From contig NZ_SGVY01000024.1 of assembly GCF_004535825.1 (NCBI RefSeq), positions 1 through 54,375 on the forward strand: DNA of 54,375 nucleotides. Reading direction: 5' to 3'. A program made the position numbers and the translations under genes. The notes below the pieces were generated by a model that made no database searches, was not told where the DNA came from, and was given only the letters and a program-made list of their open reading frames with translations. This document shows, in pieces, positions 8,918 to 17,027 of this stretch. Positions within the stretch are counted from its first letter, which is position 1, and the number at the start of each line of letters is the position of its first letter. The DNA comes from Segatella hominis. Its GTDB lineage: Bacteria > Bacteroidota > Bacteroidia > Bacteroidales > Bacteroidaceae.

Positions 8918-10060
8918 ATGAAACTTTACGACGTATATCCTCTTTTCGATATTAATATAGTAAAAGGTAAGGGCTGTAAGGTATGGGACGACAAGGGTCA
9001 GGAATACCTCGACCTCTATGGCGGTCATGCCGTTATCAGCATCGGTCATTGCCATCCTCACTATGTTGAGATGCTCACCAACCAGTTGAACAACCTGGGT
9101 TTCTATTCCAACTCTGTTATCAACAAGTTGCAGGTGAAACTCGCAGAGCGTTTGGGCAAGGCTAGCGGTTATGAAGATTATCAATTCTTCCTCATCAACT
9201 CGGGTGCCGAGGCAAATGAGAATGCCTTGAAGTTGGCTTCCTTCACCAACGGCAGAACCCGCGTGCTTTCTATAGAGAAAGCTTTCCACGGCAGAACATC
9301 CCTTGCCGTAGAGGTAACAAATAATCCTAAGATCATCGCTCCTATCAATGATAATGGTCACGTAACCTATCTTCCTATCAACGATTTGGAGGCTTGGGAG
9401 AAGGAACTTGCCAAGGGTGATGTCTGCGCTTGTATCATCGAGGCTATTCAGGGCGTAGGTGGTTGCAACATGGTTACTCCTGAGTTTGCTCAGGGATTAC
9501 AGGCTGCCTGCAAGAAATACGGCACCTTCCTGATTTGCGATGAAATCCAGTGCGGTTATGGCAGAAGCGGTAAGTTCTTCGCTCACCAGTGGTTGGGCAT
9601 CAAGCCTGATCTCATCACCGTAGCCAAGGGTATCGGTAACGGTTTCCCTATGGGTGGCGTGTTGATTTCTCCAGAGTTTACTCCTGTATATGGTCAGCTA
9701 GGTACTACCTTCGGTGGCAACCATCTGGCATGTACTGCCGCCCTTGCTGTTCTCGATGTTTTCGAGAAGGAGAACCTGGTACAGAATGCGCATGAGGTTG
9801 GCGAATATCTCATCGCCCAGCTGAAGGAGTTGCAGAAGCGCAACAGCCACATCACAGAAGTTCGTGGTCGTGGCTTGATGGTAGGCGCCGTACTCGATAT
9901 TCCTCACAAGGAAGTTCGCAGCAAGCTCATCCACGAGCAGCACTGCTTCACCGGTTGCGCCGGCACCAACATCCTCCGTATCCTCCCTCCATTGGTATTG
10001 ACCAAGGAGAATGTGGATGACTTCATCGGAAGATTGGAAACCGTATTAAAAGAAGTATAA
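8918..10060 (+). CDS. argD: N-acyl-ornithine aminotransferase
   Basis: PLP-dependent class III aminotransferase that makes N-acetyl- or N-succinyl-ornithine from the semialdehyde, using glutamate as amino donor. It has 380 residues from the ATG at 8918; a TTG at 8891 is open in frame but adds nine residues not typical of the family. Visible are GGHAVISIGHCHP (35-47), NSGAEANENALKLAS, the aspartate in LICDEIQCGYGRSG and the PLP lysine in ITVAKGIGNGFPMGG (near 235). Last gene of the arginine cluster; a terminator follows at 10127. Confidence 0.95.
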   Translation: MKLYDVYPLFDINIVKGKGCKVWDDKGQEYLDLYGGHAVISIGHCHPHYVEMLTNQLNNLGFYSNSVINKLQVKLAERLGKASGYEDYQFFLINSGAEANENALKLASFTNGRTRVLSIEKAFHGRTSLAVEVTNNPKIIAPINDNGHVTYLPINDLEAWEKELAKGDVCACIIEAIQGVGGCNMVTPEFAQGLQAACKKYGTFLICDEIQCGYGRSGKFFAHQWLGIKPDLITVAKGIGNGFPMGGVLISPEFTPVYGQLGTTFGGNHLACTAALAVLDVFEKENLVQNAHEVGEYLIAQLKELQKRNSHITEVRGRGLMVGAVLDIPHKEVRSKLIHEQHCFTGCAGTNILRILPPLVLTKENVDDFIGRLETVLKEV

Positions 10061-10126
10061 ACCCATTGAGATAAGGATATAAAGAAAACACAACCCATAA
10101 AAGAAATAGGAAACACTCCTATCTTG

Positions 10127-10159
10127 AGCAGCAAGCCCTTTGCGGTTTGCTGCTTTTTT
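10127..10159 (+). terminator. Terminator of the arginine cluster
   Basis: agcagcaagcc (10127-10137) pairs with ggtttgctgct (10144-10154), 10 of 11 positions, followed by a T-run. Confidence 0.8.
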
Positions 10160-10230
10160 GTTTCCCTTATAGGAAAAGTGTTGTTTTTTGCTGCAAATAT
10201 GCTGAAAATTAGCGAGAAAGCAAAACACAT

Positions 10231-10319
10231 CACATTTTTATGAAGGACTTTTTGACAGATCAACACACTTTTATGAGGGACTTTTCTAGCTATCCATACA
10301 CTTTTATGAGGGAATTTCT
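10231..10319 (+). repeat. 33-bp-period repeat, locus 1 (three units)
   Basis: The motif cacttttatgagggactttt occurs three times with its ATG at 10240, 10273 and 10306, exactly 33 bp apart. Because 33 is divisible by three, the reading frame is kept and an (H/Y)TFMR(D/E)F-like peptide repeat results. The same motif and similar upstream sequence occur at 14870-14930. Confidence 0.75.
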
Positions 10320-10401
10320 GCAACGTCCTTCTTGCGTGTACACGTCCTCTCGAGGGTTGAGTCGATTACAGAAGACTATGTGGTGTCAAATTGCTCCATG
10401 A
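10240..10401 (+). CDS. Small ORF encoding the TFMRDF repeat peptide (hypothetical)
   Basis: A 53-residue reading frame starting MKDFLTDQHTFMRDF and repeating the TFMR(D/E)F unit every 11 residues, then running into unrelated sequence ending QIAP. It is unclear whether it is translated. The sister locus at 14883 has a stop after seven codons (MRDFLED), which argues for a leader peptide or a non-coding repeat rather than a stable protein. No known function. Confidence 0.3.
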   Translation: MKDFLTDQHTFMRDFSSYPYTFMREFLQRPSCVYTSSRGLSRLQKTMWCQIAP

Positions 10402-10448
10402 CCCGAATTTTTTCCTCCCAAAAGAGTGAGTTTCTCAGATTTAATTTG

Positions 10449-10457
10449 TAACTTTGC
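10449..10457 (+). promoter_or_regulatory. -7 promoter box before structured element copy 2
   Basis: TAACTTTGC matches the Bacteroidota -7 box. Transcription from here would run through the structured element and into the lipoprotein gene at 10601, making the element a 5' leader. Confidence 0.45.
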
Positions 10458-10598
10458 CATGTCATATCAGAGTTTTGCTTGTTTTCTTATCGCAACACTA
10501 AGATAAGTAAGAATTCTGACATAGCAAAGCCCCGGACAACTTTTTGTTGATCAGGCTATTAAAAGGTTTAATTTACAATAGTGTTGCGGAATTAAGGA
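10451..10598. repeat. Structured repeat element, copy 2
   Basis: Similar to 1-127 from 10471 on. cgcaacacta (10491-10500) pairs with tagtgttgcg (10580-10589). cttatc and gataag flank the first of these, placing it in a hairpin loop, so the long-range pairing would form a pseudoknot. An outer pair, tttgccatgtca (10453-10464) with tgacatagcaaa, has one mismatch; copy 1 carries the perfectly matching right arm (tgacatggcaaa). The element ends just before the ATG at 10601. Confidence 0.65.
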
Positions 10599-10600
10599 TT

Positions 10601-11329
10601 ATGAAAATATATCGTGTATTAGGTGTTATCTTAGTCGCGTTATGCTTCTTTGCATGTAATAGCAATAAAGAAAATGAGTATGAGTATCAGCCTCTGACTA
10701 TAGATAATTACGCAGAGGTATCCTTGGGTGATACGACAAATCTCATAATAACTGGCGGAAGTGGAAACATTGTTGTTGAAGGAAACGACAAGGTGGACAT
10801 TTCTACAGATCAGAATGACAAACAGAAAATCACTCTTATCGGCAAGGAAATAGGCACTACTAACATCTTCGTACGAGATAAAATCACGAACGAGTCATGT
10901 AGCATTGAGGTAAATGTGATTCTCCCATATCTTACATTGAACTTTGAAATAGAGAAAGAAAACCACCTCAATATAATTCCACATAGCTTATTCGCTTTGG
11001 TTGCAAGTGAAGATAGTATATGTTACGTTTTTAGCTATAATAACATGCAGTTTAAGTACAATGACATACCAATGATGAAAGGAACATACTATATATCTCA
11101 AAATGGGACCATGTTGTCTTTCGACTTAAAAGGAGAAAATAGTACCTTCGAACATACCTTTAAGGTAAAAAACGATAATGTTGCATACCTTCTGTCAAAC
11201 ATGTCAAGCATAAGCACGCTACCGAAAACCTATTTAACGGCAAGTTTTACTGACGTAGAAACGGGCACTGACTTTCCGCATGTATTCATAGGAAATAAGT
11301 TCCGCAAGAATTTACCCAAACGAGAGTAG
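10601..11329 (+). CDS. Lipoprotein of unknown function
   Basis: A 242-residue predicted lipoprotein. The signal peptide ends in LCFFAC (cysteine at about 20). Residues about 35-105 look like an Ig-like/BACON-type beta domain (VSLGDTTNLIITGGSGN). The rest is beta-rich and unrecognised. The ATG at 10601 is preferred because the lipoprotein signal begins there; an upstream in-frame start would place coding sequence inside the repeat element. It has lower GC than the arginine genes, which suggests accessory DNA. Confidence 0.75.
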   Translation: MKIYRVLGVILVALCFFACNSNKENEYEYQPLTIDNYAEVSLGDTTNLIITGGSGNIVVEGNDKVDISTDQNDKQKITLIGKEIGTTNIFVRDKITNESCSIEVNVILPYLTLNFEIEKENHLNIIPHSLFALVASEDSICYVFSYNNMQFKYNDIPMMKGTYYISQNGTMLSFDLKGENSTFEHTFKVKNDNVAYLLSNMSSISTLPKTYLTASFTDVETGTDFPHVFIGNKFRKNLPKRE

Positions 11330-11473
11330 AAGCTCGTATAACAGTATTGAATTAAATGCAAACGTGTTTCTTCCAAAAGACGAAAATATGTACCAATGGG
11401 ATTCATAAAGGCAGGGACAATCGTTACAGACCGCGTACAAATAATTCCAGCAGCCAGCCTTTATCACAACTGT

Positions 11474-11626
11474 TCAAGAGGTATACGAAACCGCATTAAC
11501 AGTCACAACCCTTGCCACATAGCCATTAGGCAAAGATGGCATATCAACTACCTCTTTAACTGGATGCTCCTTAAGGAACTCCTCCCAGGTGGTATGAACT
11601 ACTTTTAATTTATTGTTCTCTTTCAT
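11474..11626 (-). CDS. Small hypothetical ORF
   Basis: A 50-residue frame starting MKENNKLKVVHTTWEEFL and ending VTVNAVSYTS. The frame stays open for about 60 further codons after its TGA stop, so it may be the 5' part of a decayed gene. No family was recognised. The rest of 11330-11670 holds nothing else that can be supported. Confidence 0.3.
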   Translation of the reverse strand: MKENNKLKVVHTTWEEFLKEHPVKEVVDMPSLPNGYVARVVTVNAVSYTS

Positions 11627-11670
11627 ATCTACAAGCGCTTAATATAAATCAGTATAGAAGAACAAGTTCA

Positions 11671-12039
11671 TTATTCCCCACAATAATGTTCCCAATCTGT
11701 CTCGTTCAGGTATTTCTCCACTTGAGCCTTGATTTCGGGAATATTCTCTTTTGCTGTTGCCCAAAGAATACGAGGCAACACCTGCGAATAACCATGCACC
11801 AAAACATGGCGCATACCTTCCACCTGTTTCCAAGGAATCTCCGGGTGACTTGCCTTGAATTCCTTGGTCAGCATATAAGCAGCCTCGCCTACTATCTCTA
11901 CATTTTTCATCGTTGCAAAATAGACTAAAATATTTGAGGAAAACTCCTCAAACTCTATCCCATCAATGATTTTGAGTACGTTGGAAGAATACTCCACAAT
12001 ATCTTCCAGTCTTCCTTTATCCCTAACTAGCTCTCTCAT
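11671..12039 (-). CDS. hepT: HepT-like toxin (HEPN ribonuclease) of a MntA/HepT pair
   Basis: A 122-residue HEPN-domain protein (DUF86 type). The catalytic motif RX4HXY is exact: R77, H82, Y84 in RHVLVHGY. In characterised systems the toxin is an RNase that the partner MntA silences by adding AMP to the motif tyrosine. The ATG at 12039 overlaps the end of mntA by 17 bp; an earlier in-frame start at 12099 would overlap mntA much more. Neighbours and function agree well with a toxin-antitoxin module. Confidence 0.88.
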   Translation of the reverse strand: MRELVRDKGRLEDIVEYSSNVLKIIDGIEFEEFSSNILVYFATMKNVEIVGEAAYMLTKEFKASHPEIPWKQVEGMRHVLVHGYSQVLPRILWATAKENIPEIKAQVEKYLNETDWEHYCGE

Positions 12040-12325
12040 ATACCAAGATTTTATCTCGTTCCACACTCTCCTGAGCATACGGACGCAAAGAGCCATCAAC
12101 TACCAAGTCAACTTCACGACCTAGCAGTTGCTTCAAATCCTCATACATTCCTCCATGAGTAAGCAAAGTAAACGAACCATGCTCAAAATCGGGGACAAAG
12201 AGAATATCTATATCGCTCTGAGCCTTTTCTTCACCACGAGCAAAAGACCCAAAGATCCATGCCTTCAACACAGGCTTCCTAGACATATAATCATGGATTA
12301 TACGTATAATTTGATATCTATCCAT
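12023..12325 (-). CDS. mntA: MntA-like nucleotidyltransferase antitoxin
   Basis: A 100-residue minimal nucleotidyltransferase. The GSX10DXD motif is complete: G26-S27 and D38, D40 in GSFARGEEKAQSDID. A third acidic residue is likely in VDLVVDG. It precedes and overlaps hepT, the standard order. The protein would modify HepT to neutralise it. Confidence 0.88.
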   Translation of the reverse strand: MDRYQIIRIIHDYMSRKPVLKAWIFGSFARGEEKAQSDIDILFVPDFEHGSFTLLTHGGMYEDLKQLLGREVDLVVDGSLRPYAQESVERDKILVYERAS

Positions 12326-12473
12326 ATTTACCTCCTCATTTTAAATAGTAATCACGCTGCAAATATACACCTTTTATTTTTTATCTCCAAACATTCCTGC
12401 CTAAAAGTGCAAACCTACCTCAAAAGAATAATCTTAAATGTCTCTACTTTCGAATAAAAGTAACAAAAGATAT

Positions 12474-14600
12474 TTATAGTCGATTCAGCTCCGCATTGCC
12501 GGCACCAGTTCCCTTGTACTTGCTACGTGTGGTATTGAACTTATAGCGAAGGGTGAGTTGCAGGTCTCTCGTACCTCGCTTAGATACTTGCAAGAGTTCC
12601 ATCTTCTGGTTATAGAGCAAGTCGGCATCCCAACATTTATAAAGCAGGTCGTTACCTTTTATTTCCAAGGTAAGGGCATCCTTTAGGAATGACTTGCTGA
12701 TGCTGACATCAAGTACATGCTGCTCTTTGGCAAGATATACGTTCATCGTGTTACCCTTGCTCTGATAGCGATAATCCACGTTAAGAGTGATGCCGCATGG
12801 CAAGGAGAAGGCATTGTTGAAGTTGCCCATGAAAATAGGACGATTCAAGCGATAAGATGCCACATCAGTATGGAGGGTGAACCAGGGCTTCTGCAAGCCC
12901 AAGTTGATTTGCGGCGCCCAAATGCCTATCTTTGGAGCGGCACTGATGAAGGCGGTCATGCTCTTGAGGCTCTTCACGTTCTTACGACTTATCATGGTAA
13001 TAGCTTCGTTCCCAGGCATTTGCTCTGCCCAATAGATGATGGCATTGCGAGAGTCCTTGTAGTTGACCATAAACTGGATGAACTTCCATACACCCGATAA
13101 CTCCACTCTGTGATTGGTTTCGTTGTCGAGATAAGGATTACCTGTTTGGCGAGTAAATCGATTCATATAAGATACATTGTTGCTCAGTTGACTATATGAA
13201 GGACGAGAGGTCTTTACCGAATAGCTCAACTGTGCCATTACCTTACCTATCTTCGCACCATAGCTGATGGTAGGAAAGAGGTTGCGGAAGGAGCGACTCT
13301 GCTCGGGCTGATAGATGCCTGCATCATAATACTTGAATCTTACATACTCGTATCGCAATCCCGCCGTGATGTTTCCTATCGGGGTGAGGCGCGCATATTG
13401 GATGAATGGACTTGCCGTCTGCTCCTCCAACTTGCTATAAGAGTTGGCGAGGAGGTCGGTGCGATTCACTTCGTAGTCATCGTTGCGACGGGTATGGATA
13501 TACTCAGCTCCATAGGAGAGATTACCGCCTAAGAGAGGAGAGGTAATTACGAGTTTGGTAGCTACCATCTTATTGCTCACACGATTCTTGGAGTTGATGT
13601 TACGAGAATCGTGCTCCTGGCTCTGTTCATCGCTATAGGCATAAGCCCTGTTTGTACTGAAATAGAGGTCGGTATTCAGATCAATAGTGGTCTTGCCCAA
13701 TGTGCCGTTGTAGTAGGCATTCAATTGATGGCTAGGGTTGTTCTTGTCGACCGTCAGACCATCGGTTTTGATATAGTCGTAAAACTTACCGTCGGCTGTC
13801 ACCTGACTATCGAAAAAATCTTTTGAGCGAGAATAGCCTGGCGAAGTCAAGGTGTATCTCGCACCAATGGAATGATTGGCATTGAAATCATAGCTAAAAC
13901 CACTGATAAGACGGTGCGATTCAATGCGACCTGTTACTTCGTTGTTGTTATGCTGTTGCCAAAGCGTATCGACATGTACAGTCTGTTCGTAGGTGGCCTT
14001 TTGCATCCATGTTGCATCAAAGAACTTATAAGTGGCAAAGAGATTCAGTCCATTATGACGATAGTTCATGTTAACCTGTTGGATGGTATTGTCGTGCTTA
14101 TTATACCAATACACAGAGCGAGTATCAAAGCCGATACCTTCGCCTTTCTTCTTGATGGTCTTGATTTTGATTACTGCATTTACCGAAGCATCGTAGGTAG
14201 CTCCTGGATTCTGGATGACTTCCACACTCTTGATGTCGGAAGATTTGATGTTATCCAACTCACTGAAGTCTTGCATCTTCCTGCCGTTGATATATATAAT
14301 AGGTGTACCCTTGCCGACCACCTCATATCCATCTTTCTTCTTCACGATACTCGGCACATGCTTCAATACATCTTCTGCCGTACCCATCTTGCCAAGCACG
14401 GTTCCTGCCACGTTGGTCAGCAGTCCTTCGTGGGTCTTCTTATATTGAGGAAGATGAGCTTTCACCACCACTTCGCCAAGTTCTTTGGAGAACTTATCAA
14501 ATAGGGTCGTGTCGGAAATCTGTTCGCCGTTGATGTTCTGTGCCATCATCTGTGTTATGGTAATGCCACAGAAGGATGCTACTAATGCAAGTCTTTTCAT
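12474..14600 (-). CDS. Outer-membrane beta-barrel receptor (OMP_b-brl_3 type)
   Basis: A 708-residue TonB-receptor-like protein of the Bacteroidota outer membrane beta-barrel family. Signal peptide at 1-20 (ending MMAQ). Plug region at about 35-150 with LGEVVVKAHLPQYKKT, VLKHVPSIVKK, PIIYINGRKM and SVEVIQNPGATYDAS. A barrel fills the rest, ending in KYKGTGAGNAELNRL. The ATG at 14600 starts the signal peptide; an ATG at 14657 adds 19 unlikely residues. The substrate is unknown. A second family member lies at 18108. Confidence 0.85.
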   Translation of the reverse strand: MKRLALVASFCGITITQMMAQNINGEQISDTTLFDKFSKELGEVVVKAHLPQYKKTHEGLLTNVAGTVLGKMGTAEDVLKHVPSIVKKKDGYEVVGKGTPIIYINGRKMQDFSELDNIKSSDIKSVEVIQNPGATYDASVNAVIKIKTIKKKGEGIGFDTRSVYWYNKHDNTIQQVNMNYRHNGLNLFATYKFFDATWMQKATYEQTVHVDTLWQQHNNNEVTGRIESHRLISGFSYDFNANHSIGARYTLTSPGYSRSKDFFDSQVTADGKFYDYIKTDGLTVDKNNPSHQLNAYYNGTLGKTTIDLNTDLYFSTNRAYAYSDEQSQEHDSRNINSKNRVSNKMVATKLVITSPLLGGNLSYGAEYIHTRRNDDYEVNRTDLLANSYSKLEEQTASPFIQYARLTPIGNITAGLRYEYVRFKYYDAGIYQPEQSRSFRNLFPTISYGAKIGKVMAQLSYSVKTSRPSYSQLSNNVSYMNRFTRQTGNPYLDNETNHRVELSGVWKFIQFMVNYKDSRNAIIYWAEQMPGNEAITMISRKNVKSLKSMTAFISAAPKIGIWAPQINLGLQKPWFTLHTDVASYRLNRPIFMGNFNNAFSLPCGITLNVDYRYQSKGNTMNVYLAKEQHVLDVSISKSFLKDALTLEIKGNDLLYKCWDADLLYNQKMELLQVSKRGTRDLQLTLRYKFNTTRSKYKGTGAGNAELNRL

Positions 14601-14869
14601 TTTCTTACTATTCTTTATGTTGTTACTATTCTTATTTGTAGCAAAATAGCAAGGCAACGGCTATGCCAAAAACATAAGCGACTGATTATCAGAATATATA
14701 GAAAGAAAGTCCATAAAAGGACCTGTCTAAATACTTGACACTGCTGTCTATTTATTAGACAGAAAAGCCATCAAAAAGGTTGCGATGCGACATCATCTCC
14801 TTCATATACTCATGGTATTATTATTGTATTCTTGCAGCAAAAGACTGAAAAACAATGAGATAGCAAAAT

Positions 14870-14931
14870 TTATCACATTTTTATGAGGGACTTTTTAGAA
14901 GATTAACACACTTTTATGAGGGACTTTATGC
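14870..14931 (+). repeat. 33-bp-period repeat, locus 2 (two units)
   Basis: Two copies of the acttttatgagggacttt motif with ATGs at 14883 and 14916, 33 bp apart. The 40 bp before it resemble the sequence before locus 1 (gactgaaaa, gagatagcaaaa). The first frame stops after MRDFLED. The stretch 14658-14953 otherwise holds no gene. Confidence 0.7.
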
Positions 14932-14953
14932 TTTTTTTGTCATCAAACCAAGA

Positions 14954-15556
14954 CTACAATCTGACATTTTCGTCTTTTGCTGTATCTTTTTGTATTTCAA
15001 TTGGCTCTATTTCCAACTGATCAAAAATTATTTTATCTGAATTGCAAATTTCATTCTTGAATTTAGAGATATTTTTATTAGAAGCATTATTCAAATATAC
15101 GACAATTCTATTTTGAATAGGTCTGATACCAACAGCAACCCACCCAATTTCGTCTCGCAATGCGGCTTTCTTGGCAAAAGAGACTTCTAATTTAGCGTGT
15201 AATTCTTTTAATTCTTGAAGAGAATAAGTACAAGATACAAATGTCACATTTGAATCTGTGCCTAGTCTTTTCTTTATATCTTCTATTCCTTTTGGACTTC
15301 CATTTTTGACCATGACAATAAGTTTATTTGCCTTAACATATGAGCCTCCAAAATATTCTGGTGTTATTATGTCATCAGATGTTGTGTTGTTTTTCCTTAC
15401 TGCAACATTTGCATAAGAATCATATAACTTTTCATTAAGTTGTTCTATGTTGCTTGCATAAGAAGGACTACACTTATTACTATTCTCTGCACAAGAAGAG
15501 ATAAATCCTAAAAGGATTAAAGAGAAGATTGTAAAGTATAAATTCTTACTATTCAT
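14954..15556 (-). CDS. Lipoprotein of unknown function
   Basis: A 200-residue predicted lipoprotein with signal peptide ending LLGFISSC (cysteine at 22). The mature part is hydrophilic, with KANKLIVMVKNG and IGWVAVGIRPIQNRIVVYLNN suggesting a small alpha/beta domain. It is AT-rich compared with neighbouring core genes. No family was recognised, and no clear partner gene. Confidence 0.7.
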   Translation of the reverse strand: MNSKNLYFTIFSLILLGFISSCAENSNKCSPSYASNIEQLNEKLYDSYANVAVRKNNTTSDDIITPEYFGGSYVKANKLIVMVKNGSPKGIEDIKKRLGTDSNVTFVSCTYSLQELKELHAKLEVSFAKKAALRDEIGWVAVGIRPIQNRIVVYLNNASNKNISKFKNEICNSDKIIFDQLEIEPIEIQKDTAKDENVRL

Positions 15557-15648
15557 AGTTGATAAAATTTAATAATACTACAGCATGGGTTAGTTCCACC
15601 CATCGAGTCGGACTCATCGTAAAAGCATTTGAGCCCGCTTCTTTCAGG

Positions 15649-15664
15649 GGGGCGAATTCGCCCC
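15649..15664. repeat. Perfect 16-bp palindrome
   Basis: ggggcgaattcgcccc lies at the point where the KilA-N reading frame loses similarity to its family, so it may mark the junction of a rearrangement. A second small palindrome (gagtcggactc) lies 40 bp away. Confidence 0.6.
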
Positions 15665-15858
15665 TTAAAATTAGGGTTGTTCAACTGCTCTCAAAGTTCT
15701 AAGTACTCCAAGGTGTTTTTGGAACGCAACCAATTCTTTACCACATCTTTGGGCTCAATGGTATTCTTCTGCCTTGCTATATCGGTAATGCAGATGTAAT
15801 CAACACCATCTTTGGTAAGTGTTTTTTTCGTTTGGTTTCTTACAATAATCTTTGCCAT
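15661..15858 (-). pseudogene. KilA-N domain protein, broken
   Basis: The ATG at 15858 starts MAKIIVRNQTKKTLTKDG, then DYICITDIARQKN and VVKNWLRSKNTLEYLEL, the KilA-N fold start. A TGA at 15691-15693 replaces the tryptophan codon expected in LWEQLNNPNF. The frame continues correctly as EQLNNPNFKG to 15661 and then diverges at a palindrome. Intact Bacteroidota KilA-N proteins run about 250-280 residues. The gene is therefore doubly broken: a nonsense mutation plus loss of the 3' part. KilA-N genes are common in prophages and mobile islands. Confidence 0.75.
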
Positions 15859-16095
15859 AAGATATTTGTTTTTGCATTCATTCTTAGATTTTTGCGTTGT
15901 CGGTTTCCCGATTGCGAATGCGAATATACGAAGAATATCGCTAAAATGGGAACAAAAGAATAAAAAACGGATGAAATTCTGACATAAAACTTGTTTTTCT
16001 CTTATTTTATGGGTTAAATACGTACTTTTACAAAACAAAGCCATAGGTCCACAAAAAACACGATACATCCAGCCATACATTTTAAATATTATGCT

Positions 16096-16104
16096 TATCT
16101 TTGC
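16096..16104 (+). promoter_or_regulatory. -7 promoter box of the LytTR operon
   Basis: TATCTTTGC, 15 bp upstream of the start codon at 16120, implying a very short leader. Confidence 0.5.
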
Positions 16105-16119
16105 ACCAAACTTATCAGT

Positions 16120-16488
16120 ATGGAAGAATATCTCATCATATCAAATGCCAACTTCTTACTCAGAGTGGCTTCCGAACAAATAGCATACGTCTGTTCGGAA
16201 GGAAGCTATTGCAATCTTCGACTCACCAACGGCGATGAATACACCTTCTCGTTCAACCTTGTGGTCTTTGAGAAGAAAATAGTAGAGCAACTTGCCCAAA
16301 CGGTACACTTCTTCGCCCGTGTTGGCAGAAACTACATTATTAATAGTCAGCATATTTTCAGCATCAACCTCAACACTTCAGAACTAGTTTTGTACAACGA
16401 ACGGTTTAGCGAGAAATTCACCCTGCACGTCAGCAAGGAACCACTCAAACAATTAAAAGCACTTTTAGACAATTCCATAAAATCGTAA
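16120..16488 (+). CDS. Stand-alone LytTR DNA-binding protein
   Basis: A 122-residue protein consisting of a LytTR domain only (YVCSEGSYCNLRLTNGDEYTF, FFARVGRNYIINSQHI), with no receiver domain before it. LytTR domains bind tandem DNA repeats and usually sit behind a two-component receiver, so the activating signal here is not evident. It is the first gene of a tight operon (5 nt before the next) and is a likely regulator of that operon. Confidence 0.88.
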   Translation: MEEYLIISNANFLLRVASEQIAYVCSEGSYCNLRLTNGDEYTFSFNLVVFEKKIVEQLAQTVHFFARVGRNYIINSQHIFSINLNTSELVLYNERFSEKFTLHVSKEPLKQLKALLDNSIKS

Positions 16489-16493
16489 AAGGT

Positions 16494-17015
16494 ATGAAAG
16501 GAAAAAACAATCAGGAAGAAACTTATTTCCTGGGCAAAGCACAGGAAACAAGATACACAAAATCACATTTATATAAAAAGGTATTTGGGATTGCCGCTTG
16601 CGTGATAGCAATAATAGGTATAGCCCTCATCCTTATGTTCAAACCGCAAAGCGTATCACAACCTCATGTGTTAAAGACGATAGCTGTTTTACCGGAAGGT
16701 GGTCAGATGCCTGTCTTCAACGGCAATGGCGACATCAACGATTTCCTAAGATGGGTGATGACAAACATCCAATATCCTAAAGGATTGGAAGACAAGCCTG
16801 CGCGAGTAGTCATCAACTTCACCGTTCAAAAGGATGGAACATTGGGATTGTTTAAAGTTCTCGAAGCTCCCAAAGAAAAAGCCTACGAGCAGACTGTGAT
16901 TGAACTTCTCAAGAGAAGCCCTCATTGGAAGCCTGCCCGACTCTCCGATGGCGAAGAAGTCAACATGGAGTTTACCTTGCCTGTCGTTTTCACTCCCGAA
17001 GTAAGAAAGAAATAA
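16494..17015 (+). CDS. TonB-like energy transducer
   Basis: A 173-residue inner-membrane protein. A single membrane segment at about 32-51 (GIAACVIAIIGIALILMF) is followed by a short linker and a TonB C-terminal domain (about 70-168) with the pattern PEGGQMPVFNGNGD, YPKGLEDKPARVVINFTV and PHWKPARLSDGE. It lacks the long proline-rich spacer of classical TonB, as in many Bacteroidota paralogues. It probably serves the receptor encoded by the fourth gene of the operon. Confidence 0.85.
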   Translation: MKGKNNQEETYFLGKAQETRYTKSHLYKKVFGIAACVIAIIGIALILMFKPQSVSQPHVLKTIAVLPEGGQMPVFNGNGDINDFLRWVMTNIQYPKGLEDKPARVVINFTVQKDGTLGLFKVLEAPKEKAYEQTVIELLKRSPHWKPARLSDGEEVNMEFTLPVVFTPEVRKK

Positions 17016-17027
17016 TCAGCAAAAACG

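Noticed and set aside
10231-10319. CRISPR array
   Set aside because: Repeats are about 22 bp with 11-bp gaps, only three units, and the gaps are too short to be spacers. No cas genes are present.
14600-14657. Upstream ATG of the beta-barrel receptor
   Set aside because: It would put 19 polar residues before a clean signal peptide that begins at 14600.
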